Source: a bacterium
GTDB taxonomy: Bacteria; Patescibacteriota; Minisyncoccia; UBA6257; Brennerbacteraceae
Length of the DNA stretch: 15,249 nt
Direction: 5' to 3'
Assembly (NCBI GenBank): GCA_027310425.1
Contig: DAIDAW010000015.1
Span: forward strand, 1-15,249
The notes beneath the pieces are model-generated. The model searched no databases, was not told where the DNA came from, and saw only the letters and a list, made by a program, of their open reading frames with translations. This document shows positions 6,796 to 14,099 of this stretch, in pieces (position 1 is the stretch's first letter; each line of letters begins with the position of its first letter). The position numbers and the translations under genes are program-made.

Positions 6796-7347
6796 ATGGA
6801 AAGCAAAATCATTCTGGCATTGGGCAATCCCGGAAGCCGGTACCGGTTCACGCGCCACAACGCGGGCAGAATCGCAATTGAAGCGGTCCTTTCCCTGCAA
6901 GCGCGCAAACCGTGCATGTGGGAAAAACGCAAACGCCTGTTTTCCGAACTCTGCCTGGCGCTCACCGAAAATAACCGCATCATCTATGCGCGCACGATGA
7001 CGTTTATGAATGAATCCGGGAAATCAGCTGCCGCGCTTCTGCACCATTACCGCATTTCATCTCGTAACCTTCTCGTCGTGCACGACGACGCCGATCTTGA
7101 ATTCGGAAAAATGAAATTCACCGAAGAATCGCGCTCCGCCGGGCATCACGGCGTACAATCCATCATCGAATCGCTCGGGAGCAATGTGTTCGCACGCGTG
7201 CGCATCGGCATCCGCCCTCCAAGCAGCAGCGCACAAGCGGACGAGCTCGTACTCAAGCCGTTCACGAAACGTGAACTTGACGCGCTGGAAAACACAATCG
7301 CGCGGGAAATCGCAACACACCTTGACGCGTGGGTCAAAAAAATATAA
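6796..7347 (+). CDS. pth: Peptidyl-tRNA hydrolase
   Basis: Pth releases peptides from peptidyl-tRNAs that drop off ribosomes, recycling the tRNA. The 183-residue product has the signature LGNPG (9-13) with Asn11, TRHNAG (19-24) with catalytic His21, TFMNESGKS (69-77) and VVHDDADLEFGK (94-105), in which Asp97 is the conserved acid. The GHNG loop of most members is GHHG here (116-119), so the position equivalent to E. coli Asn114 is His. The length is normal. mfd follows after 11 bases; pth next to mfd is a known arrangement in Firmicutes. No Shine-Dalgarno site is seen and the probable leader is very short. Confidence 0.96.
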   Translation: MESKIILALGNPGSRYRFTRHNAGRIAIEAVLSLQARKPCMWEKRKRLFSELCLALTENNRIIYARTMTFMNESGKSAAALLHHYRISSRNLLVVHDDADLEFGKMKFTEESRSAGHHGVQSIIESLGSNVFARVRIGIRPPSSSAQADELVLKPFTKRELDALENTIAREIATHLDAWVKKI

Positions 7348-7358
7348 TCAGGCAGGAC

Positions 7359-9341
7359 ATGCTCATTAAAGGAGAAGTCCTGCTCGTGCCTGCGTTCCAT
7401 CCGTTTTTCCTGGAAAAGGATCAGGAATGGTTTGCGCGCGAATACGATTCCTTATTCGCATCCAGATCGCACAATACCTGGATACAAACGCACACGTTTG
7501 TCGTCAAAAACGGACAATCGACACGGCTTTCCTCGCTCATCCAACAATGCATTGACCTAGGATACAGCAAAACCGACGACGTTTATTCGCCGGGCGAATT
7601 CAGTTTTTCCGGAGGAATGTTGCGCATCGGTGTGAATCGCGACGCGCTCATCGAAATCATCCTTGCCGGCAACACGGTTGAATCCGTACAAGAACGTTCC
7701 TATCCCGCATCGCTGCAGGCGCGCACAGTACCGCACGAGCTGGACACTCTGGTGCCGGGCGATTTTGTCACCCATAGCGACCACGGCATCGGCATATTCC
7801 GCGGCTATGCCATGCAAACCGCTGGCTTCGATTTCAAACCCTTCCTCCGCGATCATGATACGCCAATACCCGAACGCGCGTATTTCGTAATCGAATACGC
7901 ACCCGCGCGCGCCGGCGCCCAACCCGATACATTGTTCGTGCCAATGGCACAGCTCAAAAAAATTTCTCCCTACTACGGTTTCGCGAAACCGGCTATCCAC
8001 CGCCTTGGCTCCGAACTCTGGATCACGACAAAACGCAAAGCGCGCGAAGATATCGTCGCATATGCGCGCGAGCTTTTGGCGCTCTACGCGCAACGCACGC
8101 AAAGCACCAGGCCTCCTTACCGCAGAACGCCGGATGCCTCCGCTGCGCTGTCGGAGTCTTTCGGATTCGAAGAAACGCCGGACCAAATCAAAGCGCTTGA
8201 AGACGTTGACCGCGACCTGGACCGGGATGCACCAATGGATCGGATCATCGTCGGCGACGTCGGATTCGGAAAAACGGAAATCGCCCTGCGCGCGGCAGTG
8301 CGCGTCGCGCTCAACGGCCGCCAGACTGCCCTGCTCGCACCGACCACGATTCTCGCATACCAGCATTTTCAAACATTCCAAAAACGTTGCGCGCGATTTC
8401 CGATCGCCGTGGGCTTTCTCTCGCGCCTGAATTCCGCGCAGGAGCAAAAAAGGGTCAGGGACGGCATCGCGCGCGGCACAATTGACATTGTCATCGCTAC
8501 CCATCGTCTTTTGAGCAAAGACATCGCATTCAAAAACCTGGGATTGCTCGTCATCGATGAAGAACAGCGGTTCGGCGTGAAACACAAAGAACGCCTCAAA
8601 GCGATGAAACACGACGTAGACATCCTCTCGCTCTCGGCAACTCCCATCCCCCGCACGTTTTCCATGGGGCTTTCACACTTAAAATCGATGAGTGCGATTC
8701 AGACGGCGCCGCAGGAACGGCTCGCCATTAAAACGTTCGTGATGCCGTTTTCCTGGCATACGATCAAGGATGCGATCGATCTGGAACTTGCGCGTTCAGG
8801 CCAGGCATATCTGCTTTATAACCGCATCGCGACTATTGAAAAAATAAGGGCGAAAATAAAGACGCTCTTCCCCGCGGCTGCGATCGGCGTGATCCATGGC
8901 AGAATGCCCGAGCACGACCTCATCGACACGATGAATAAATTCCGGCAGAAGAAAATCGCGGTCCTGATCGCGACTACGATCATCGAAAATGGGCTGGACA
9001 TTTCGAACGCAAACACAATGATCGTTGCGGATGCCTCGCGCCTCGGGCTTGGACAAGCGCACCAGCTCCGCGGCAGAATCGGCAGAACCGATATCCAATC
9101 CTGGGCATATTTTTTATACAATCCGCGCTCGCTCACCGAACAAGCACATCAGCGCCTCACCGTGCTGCGCCGGCTCCAATATCTGGGCGCAGGGTATCAA
9201 ATCGCGCAACACGATCTGGAGATCCGCGGCGCGGGGAATCTGCTGGGGAAAGAGCAGTCGGGTACGGTAAACGCCATTGGCATCAACCTGTATCTTCACA
9301 TGCTCTCGCAGGAGCTGGAGCGCCTCCAACAACCTTCGTAA
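7359..9341 (+). CDS. mfd: Truncated Mfd-type RNA polymerase translocase (mini-Mfd)
   Basis: The 660-residue product aligns with the central part of transcription-repair coupling factor, which is usually about 1,150 residues. In order it has a UvrB-like D1b remnant (CIDLGYSKTDDVYSPGEFSFSGG, 64-86, split by the limit of confident matching), and a CarD-like RNA-polymerase-interaction domain from GDFVTHSDHGIGIFRG (134-149). The RecG-like motor follows: ETPDQ (272-276), Walker A GDVGFGKTE (299-307), DEEQRFGV (400-407), SATPIPRT (426-433), QLRGRIGR (569-576) and the translocation block DLEIRGAGNLLG (619-630). The protein stops there. Domains D1a, D2 and D3 at the N-terminus and D7 at the C-terminus are missing. 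The open frame is intact, so this is not a decaying copy. An in-frame GTG at 7329 inside pth would add ten residues; the ATG is preferred. Confidence 0.9.
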   Translation: MLIKGEVLLVPAFHPFFLEKDQEWFAREYDSLFASRSHNTWIQTHTFVVKNGQSTRLSSLIQQCIDLGYSKTDDVYSPGEFSFSGGMLRIGVNRDALIEIILAGNTVESVQERSYPASLQARTVPHELDTLVPGDFVTHSDHGIGIFRGYAMQTAGFDFKPFLRDHDTPIPERAYFVIEYAPARAGAQPDTLFVPMAQLKKISPYYGFAKPAIHRLGSELWITTKRKAREDIVAYARELLALYAQRTQSTRPPYRRTPDASAALSESFGFEETPDQIKALEDVDRDLDRDAPMDRIIVGDVGFGKTEIALRAAVRVALNGRQTALLAPTTILAYQHFQTFQKRCARFPIAVGFLSRLNSAQEQKRVRDGIARGTIDIVIATHRLLSKDIAFKNLGLLVIDEEQRFGVKHKERLKAMKHDVDILSLSATPIPRTFSMGLSHLKSMSAIQTAPQERLAIKTFVMPFSWHTIKDAIDLELARSGQAYLLYNRIATIEKIRAKIKTLFPAAAIGVIHGRMPEHDLIDTMNKFRQKKIAVLIATTIIENGLDISNANTMIVADASRLGLGQAHQLRGRIGRTDIQSWAYFLYNPRSLTEQAHQRLTVLRRLQYLGAGYQIAQHDLEIRGAGNLLGKEQSGTVNAIGINLYLHMLSQELERLQQPS

Positions 9342-9372
9342 CGTGTCGCGGCGCAATGCGTGCCGCGGCGTT
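9340..9372. terminator. Possible terminator between convergent mfd and the membrane-protein gene
   Basis: A GC-rich imperfect inverted repeat pairs AACG (9340-9343) with CGTT (9369-9372) and CGCGGC (9347-9352) with GCCGCG (9362-9367), around a small internal loop. It overlaps the mfd stop codon. T runs are poor on both strands, so termination is uncertain. The palindrome ATGCCGGCAT follows at 9375-9384. Confidence 0.35.
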
Positions 9373-9386
9373 TCATGCCGGCATTT

Positions 9387-10073
9387 CTACCGCGACGAAA
9401 TGAATGACGTCCATACGATCAGCCATAGCGCCGCTCCCGATGCAAGCACAGAGGGCAGCAATGCGCGCGCCGGTTTTTTTAATTCGATTATTTCGATTGC
9501 GCGAGAAAGCAGCCAAAGCGTTGCGGTGGCAAGAAATGCTTGCGCAAGATAACCGAACGGCAAAAACAGCGCAAGCAAGGCGATTTCTGCGACGCCGAGC
9601 GCAGCCATTGCGGCGGCAAACCGGGGCGCCGCGATGCCATTTTCCGAAAGCAGCATATCCATTGCAAACCACGCAAGCGCGCCGAACGCCAGAAACAAAA
9701 GCACGCTTCCGGAACGGTACTGGAACGACGCATATGCAAGATCGAACGCGGCGATAAAAAACGCAAACAAGGGAGCCGCAAAACGCAGCCAGGAACCGCG
9801 CTGGCTCTTGATGATTCCCGCCATTAAGCCCGCACAGAGCAATACCAGAACCGCGTACACCCCCGGCGCGAATACGAACGCATTCACAAAACCGACAAGA
9901 GACAAAACGCCGAGCATAATCCGTTCTCTCGCATCGCGGCCGAACGCAACGCTCGCTCCGGATATGAGCGCAATAATCAAAATATCCCACGCAACGGACG
10001 AGCGCAGAAACGCCAAAGACCCGAACGCAAACAAAACAATCGCGCCTAGCGGAACGCGTTTGAGCAGTGCCAT
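9387..10073 (-). CDS. Unknown multi-pass membrane protein
   Basis: I do not recognise a family. The 228-residue product is very hydrophobic, with about eight or nine predicted transmembrane segments (near 9-28, 29-44, 52-70, 71-88, 96-114, 120-142, 147-171, 172-191 and 202-225). The loops are short: GRDARER (45-51) and KSQRGSW (89-95) are the basic ones and probably cytoplasmic. No catalytic or transport motif is visible. The ATG follows the clpB TAA after a single base (TAATATG), so translation is probably coupled to clpB and the two share a transcript. Stop codon TAG. An integral membrane partner in a clpB transcript hints at envelope stress, but that is only inference. Confidence 0.85.
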   Translation of the reverse strand: MALLKRVPLGAIVLFAFGSLAFLRSSVAWDILIIALISGASVAFGRDARERIMLGVLSLVGFVNAFVFAPGVYAVLVLLCAGLMAGIIKSQRGSWLRFAAPLFAFFIAAFDLAYASFQYRSGSVLLFLAFGALAWFAMDMLLSENGIAAPRFAAAMAALGVAEIALLALFLPFGYLAQAFLATATLWLLSRAIEIIELKKPARALLPSVLASGAALWLIVWTSFISSR

Positions 10074-10074
10074 A

Positions 10075-12699
10075 TTACGGCGATTTTATTTCCAGAGCGC
10101 TGCCTTTTAGCGCAACCACGATTTTCTTGCCGGGTTTAATGAGACCGTTCATCATGCGTTCCGAAAGCGGATCAATGATTTCGCGCTGCACGAGGCGCTT
10201 GAGCGGCCGCGCGCCATATTCCGGGTCGTAGCCCTGCTTGGCAAGCATTTTACGCGCCGACGACTGCACGTCCAAAACGATATTCTTTTGCTGCAGGCGC
10301 TCGATGACTTTTTGGATATGAAGATCGACGATCTTCCCGATATCTTCGATGGAAAGCGGATTGAAAATAACGATGTCATCCACGCGGTTAAGGAATTCGG
10401 GACGGAAATGGGACCGGAGCGCTTCCATGATTTTTTCGCGCGCACTGTCTTGTTCTTGTTTCTGAGTGGTCTTGAATCCGAATGATGCCATTTGCTTCAT
10501 AAATTGGCTTCCAATATTCGACGTCATCACCACGATCGTATTTTTGAAATTCACGATGCGCCCTTTGCCGTCGGTCAAGCGGCCATTATCGAGAACCTGC
10601 AACAGGATGTTGAATACTTCCGGATGCGCTTTTTCGATTTCGTCGAAGAGAATCACGCTGTACGGCCGGTGTTTGATGATTTCAGTCAACTGCCCCCCTT
10701 CCTCGTACCCTACGTAGCCAGGCGGAGATCCGATGAGGCGCGCCACGGTATGCTTTTCCATATACTCGGACATATCGATGCGCACCAGGTTTTTCTCGTC
10801 GCCGAACACGATTTCCGCGAGATTACGCACCAAGAACGTTTTCCCGACGCCGGTCGGCCCCAAGAACATGAACGATCCGATGGGCTGATCTATTTCTCCA
10901 AGCCCTGCGCGCGAACGGCGCAGCGCGCGCGCAACCGCTGAAATCGCTTCGTGCTGCCCCACAATGCGCTCGGACAATATTTTCTCCAGGTTGGCGAATT
11001 TCTCAGCTTCCGATTCAAGCACTTTGCTGACTGGAACACCGGTCCAGCGCGAAACAACCCTGCCGATTTCTTCTTCGGTTACCGCTTCTTTGACGAATTG
11101 CGCGCGCTTACGCATCGACTCCTCGCGCCGTTCCTGCGTTTCAAGTTCCTGGTGCGCCTGCGGCAACAGGCTATAGGTGATTTCCGCAACGCGCGTCAAA
11201 TCTCCTTTCCCTTCAGCCGCTTCGGATTCGGCGCGCAATTTCTCAATCTTAGTCCTGATTTCGTGGATTTTCGTCACCGCGTGCTTTTCTTTCTGCCACT
11301 TCGTATCAAGCATGCCGTTCTTTTCCTGCAATTCCTGCAATTCCTTGTCCAGCGTACGCATGCGTTTCTTCGAATTCGCGTCGGTCTCCTTTTTGAGCGC
11401 TTCTTTTTCGATTTCCAAGCGCCGGATCAGGCGGCGCACGTCCGCGATTTCCTGCGGCACGCTCTCGATTTCCAAACGCAGCGAAGAAGACGCTTCATCC
11501 ATCAAATCGATCGCCTTATCCGGCAGATACCGATCGGTGATATAGCGCACGGAAAGATCGACGGCCGCCACCAATGCCGCGTCGGTGATGCGCACGCCAT
11601 GATGGATTTCGTACCGTTCTTTGAGGCCGCGCAGAATCGAAATCGCGTCGTCGCGCGACGGCTCTTCCACGAAAATAGGCTGGAATCTGCGCTCAAGCGC
11701 CGGATCGCGTTCGATATATTTTTTATATTCCTTCAATGTCGTCGCGCCGATCGCATGCAATTCTCCGCGCGCGAGCACCGGTTTCAGAAGATTTGACGCA
11801 TCGATCGCGCCTTCGGCGGCTCCGGCCCCAACGATCACGTGCACTTCGTCAATGAATAAAATATACTTCCCTTCGGCTTCCTTGATTTCCCTGAGCGCCG
11901 CCTTGAGCCGGTCTTCGAATTCTCCGCGGAATTTCGTGCCCGCGACCATTGAACCGATGTCGAGCGACAATAACTCCTTGTTTTTCAGCGGGCCGGGCAC
12001 GTCTCCCGATACGATCATCTGCGCCAATCCTTCCGCAATCGCAGTCTTACCAACGCCGGGCTCACCAATCAGAATCGGATTATTCTTTGTACGGCGCGAG
12101 AGCACCTCCATCAAACGGCGCAGCTCACGTTCTCTGCCGATCACCGGATCCAATTTTTTCTCGCGCGCCTGCTGCGTAAGGTTCGTCGTGTATTTCTCCA
12201 GCACTTTGCGCTTGCGGTCCCCGCCTTCGTCGCGCACAGTTTCCGAACCGCGCAATTCCATCACGATTTTTTCCAATTGATCCGATTGAATCCCCATTTC
12301 ATCAAGCGTTTCGCGCGCCTTCGTGCGAATTGCCAAAAGCGAGAGCAACAAAAGCTCCGGCGTCACGTATTCGTCGCGCAGCTTCGCAATCAATTCGCCT
12401 GATTTCTGCAGCGCCTGCACAAGTTCTTGCGCAAGGTAAAACTGGCCGAACGGAGATGGCTGACCCACCGGAAACGCGCGCGGAGACGATTCGATCTTCT
12501 GCTCGAGCGTATCGGACAACTTATCAATGTCCGTGCCGAGCTTCTCGAACGCGTCCGGCACGATCGTATCTTCTTGCCATAAAAGCGCGAGGAGCACGTG
12601 TAAACTCGAAATCTCCATCTGATTTTTTTCCATGGCGATTTCCTGCGCGCGCTGAAGCACTTCCTGAGCTTTGTTGGTAAAACGGTTAAAAGGGTTCAT
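10075..12699 (-). CDS. clpB: ATP-dependent disaggregase ClpB
   Basis: This Hsp100 AAA+ chaperone forms hexamers that thread aggregated proteins through a central pore, with DnaK. The 874-residue product has the N-terminal domain (FTNKAQEVLQRAQE, 7-20). The first AAA+ module has Walker A GEPGVGKT (212-219), Walker B ILFIDE (280-285) and an arginine-finger ALERRF (334-339). The coiled-coil M domain (about 410-530) distinguishes ClpB from ClpA and ClpC. The second module has GPTGVGKT (614-621), ILFDE (683-687) and pore loop GYVGYEEGG (661-669). The first pore loop reads KFRGE, with Phe where Tyr is usual. The ATG at 12699 is preferred to an in-frame TTG at 12714. Its leader contains a heptamer repeat and no Shine-Dalgarno site. 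The membrane-protein gene follows after one base. Confidence 0.97.
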   Translation of the reverse strand: MNPFNRFTNKAQEVLQRAQEIAMEKNQMEISSLHVLLALLWQEDTIVPDAFEKLGTDIDKLSDTLEQKIESSPRAFPVGQPSPFGQFYLAQELVQALQKSGELIAKLRDEYVTPELLLLSLLAIRTKARETLDEMGIQSDQLEKIVMELRGSETVRDEGGDRKRKVLEKYTTNLTQQAREKKLDPVIGRERELRRLMEVLSRRTKNNPILIGEPGVGKTAIAEGLAQMIVSGDVPGPLKNKELLSLDIGSMVAGTKFRGEFEDRLKAALREIKEAEGKYILFIDEVHVIVGAGAAEGAIDASNLLKPVLARGELHAIGATTLKEYKKYIERDPALERRFQPIFVEEPSRDDAISILRGLKERYEIHHGVRITDAALVAAVDLSVRYITDRYLPDKAIDLMDEASSSLRLEIESVPQEIADVRRLIRRLEIEKEALKKETDANSKKRMRTLDKELQELQEKNGMLDTKWQKEKHAVTKIHEIRTKIEKLRAESEAAEGKGDLTRVAEITYSLLPQAHQELETQERREESMRKRAQFVKEAVTEEEIGRVVSRWTGVPVSKVLESEAEKFANLEKILSERIVGQHEAISAVARALRRSRAGLGEIDQPIGSFMFLGPTGVGKTFLVRNLAEIVFGDEKNLVRIDMSEYMEKHTVARLIGSPPGYVGYEEGGQLTEIIKHRPYSVILFDEIEKAHPEVFNILLQVLDNGRLTDGKGRIVNFKNTIVVMTSNIGSQFMKQMASFGFKTTQKQEQDSAREKIMEALRSHFRPEFLNRVDDIVIFNPLSIEDIGKIVDLHIQKVIERLQQKNIVLDVQSSARKMLAKQGYDPEYGARPLKRLVQREIIDPLSERMMNGLIKPGKKIVVALKGSALEIKSP

Positions 12700-12704
12700 T
12701 GAAT

Positions 12705-12732
12705 CAATTTTCAATTATCAATTTACAATTTT
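12705..12732 (-). repeat. Four tandem heptamers in the clpB leader
   Basis: Read on the plus strand, four adjacent 7-base units share CAATT plus two A/T bases: CAATTTT, CAATTAT, CAATTTA, CAATTTT. In the clpB mRNA they become AU-rich units ending in AAUUG, about 6 to 33 bases before the start codon, the place where a ribosome-binding site would lie. Confidence 0.85.
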
Positions 12733-12767
12733 CAAATGGCTGAAATCTGCTCTTCTTTTGTCTATCC

Positions 12768-12796
12768 AGTATAGAGGAAACTCGACAAGAAGGCAA
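12768..12796 (-). promoter_or_regulatory. clpB promoter
   Basis: On the minus strand, -35 TTGCCT (12791-12796) and -10 TATACT (12768-12773) are exactly 17 bases apart. Transcription would start near 12761, giving a leader of about 61 bases that contains the heptamer repeat. No CIRCE element (TTAGCACTC inverted repeat) is seen. The same -10 hexamer and spacing occur at the rpsU promoter. Confidence 0.6.
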
Positions 12797-12802
12797 AAAG
12801 CA

Positions 12803-14050
12803 TCACGGACGGGCAGCAAGGGTTACGCGAAGATCCATAGATTGGCCATTGCGCACAATCTTCAACGTTACGATATCGCCAGGCGCATACTGCGCGATAA
12901 GTTCCGCAAGTGTATGAGACGCATTCAGCGTCTGGCCGTTGATGGACACGATAATATCGCCCTCTCTGATCCCGGCTTTCTCAGCCGGCGAGCCGCTTTG
13001 CACCGCAGCTTCAGAGCCGCGTTTGAGCACCAAAACGCCTGAATCAACGGAAACTTTCAATTGGGTTTTATTCTCCGGCGTAATTGCCTGATACCATACG
13101 CCCAGGTACGCAGCGCTGATCGCTGTGCCTGCCTGCGCTTGCTTGATAACGCGCTTCACCTGATTGATCGGAATCGCGAATCCGATGCTCTGCGCGCCTT
13201 GCGCCATCGCGGTATTGATGCCGATTACTTCGCCGCGCAAATTGAGCAGCGGACCGCCGGAATTCCCCGGATTAATGGCAGCATCAGTCTGGATAACATT
13301 CGACAGCACTTCATTTTCCACCGCAACGGTGCGCGCAAGCCCGGAAATCGCGCCAACACTTACGGTATTGCGAAACTCACCCAGGGCATTGCCGATGACA
13401 ATCGCCGTCTGACCGAGCTTGAGCTCCTCGGAATTCCCGATAGGAAGCGGCGTCAAGTTACGCGCGCTGACTTTCAAAACCGCAATATCTAAAGTCGGAT
13501 CGCGGCCAAGCACTGTTGCGGAAAGTTTCGTACCGTCGTTGAAGAGCACCGTATACTCTGCCGACGCATCCGCCACGACATGCTTGTTAGTGAGAATCAA
13601 TCCGTCCTGGGAAATCACAAAACCTGATCCGCCTCCGACAACCTGCTTTTGCGTGCCGTTCTGCCGGTACTGGGGCACGAGAAGGCCCTGCGGAAGTTCA
13701 AACCCAAAATCCTGAAATGGATTGACGTAATACTGTTCGAGGACCGGCACGTTTTTTGAAATCGTGATGCTCACCACGGACGGCGTAGAGCGCGAAACAA
13801 CATCTTCGATCTGCTGTTCGTACGCAAGCGCGCTCGGAGCAACCGGCAGCGGCGACACCTGATTTTCAAACGTCGGAGACGGCGATGCGCGCTGGACAAG
13901 CGGATACCATTGCTGCCGCAAACCTTGAAGAAAATCCTGCACGGAAAACGCAGACACCGGCAGCGCACGGATTCCCTGATATGCAAATACGGCAAACGCG
14001 CCGGCGACAAATCCCCCTGCGATGAAAATGGCAAAACGATACGTTTTCAT
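12803..14050 (-). CDS. HtrA/DegP-type serine protease with one PDZ domain
   Basis: This is a membrane-anchored protease of envelope protein quality control (S1C family). The 415-residue product has an N-terminal transmembrane anchor (about 7-25), a linker rich in Pro and Ser (about 55-73), a trypsin-like domain (about 80-300) and one PDZ domain (about 314-412). The catalytic triad is visible: His157 in TNKHVV, Asp188 in LDIAVL and Ser264 in GNSGGPL. GGGSGFVI (139-146) and DAAINPGNSGG (256-266) are typical. The C-terminal GIREGDIIVSINGQ (360-373) is the classical PDZ strand. The active domain should lie outside the membrane. It has its own promoter upstream. The stop is TGA, with the clpB promoter starting only about 7 bases downstream. 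No Shine-Dalgarno site is seen. Confidence 0.95.
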   Translation of the reverse strand: MKTYRFAIFIAGGFVAGAFAVFAYQGIRALPVSAFSVQDFLQGLRQQWYPLVQRASPSPTFENQVSPLPVAPSALAYEQQIEDVVSRSTPSVVSITISKNVPVLEQYYVNPFQDFGFELPQGLLVPQYRQNGTQKQVVGGGSGFVISQDGLILTNKHVVADASAEYTVLFNDGTKLSATVLGRDPTLDIAVLKVSARNLTPLPIGNSEELKLGQTAIVIGNALGEFRNTVSVGAISGLARTVAVENEVLSNVIQTDAAINPGNSGGPLLNLRGEVIGINTAMAQGAQSIGFAIPINQVKRVIKQAQAGTAISAAYLGVWYQAITPENKTQLKVSVDSGVLVLKRGSEAAVQSGSPAEKAGIREGDIIVSINGQTLNASHTLAELIAQYAPGDIVTLKIVRNGQSMDLRVTLAARP

Positions 14051-14069
14051 GTTCCAGTCTTTACTCTCT

Positions 14070-14099
14070 TATATATACTAGGACGATTTAACGTGTCAA
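14070..14099 (-). promoter_or_regulatory. htrA promoter overlapping the end of the desulfurase gene
   Basis: A perfect -35 TTGACA (14094-14099) is followed 16 to 18 bases later by TATATA (14072-14077 or 14070-14075) within TATATATA. The -35 hexamer forms Leu-Thr codons near the end of the cysteine desulfurase, and the stop codon falls in the spacer. The htrA leader would be about 15 to 20 bases. Confidence 0.6.

Noticed and set aside
7557..8612. 351-codon open frame on the minus strand opposite mfd
   Set aside because: The plus-strand frame carries the conserved Mfd motifs through this whole stretch. The antisense product is rich in Arg, Phe and Cys with no recognisable domain, as expected of a codon-bias shadow.
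10951..11796. 281-codon open frame on the plus strand opposite clpB
   Set aside because: ClpB AAA+ and M-domain sequence is continuous on the minus strand here. The antisense frame is a Phe/Arg-rich shadow without motifs or a ribosome-binding site.
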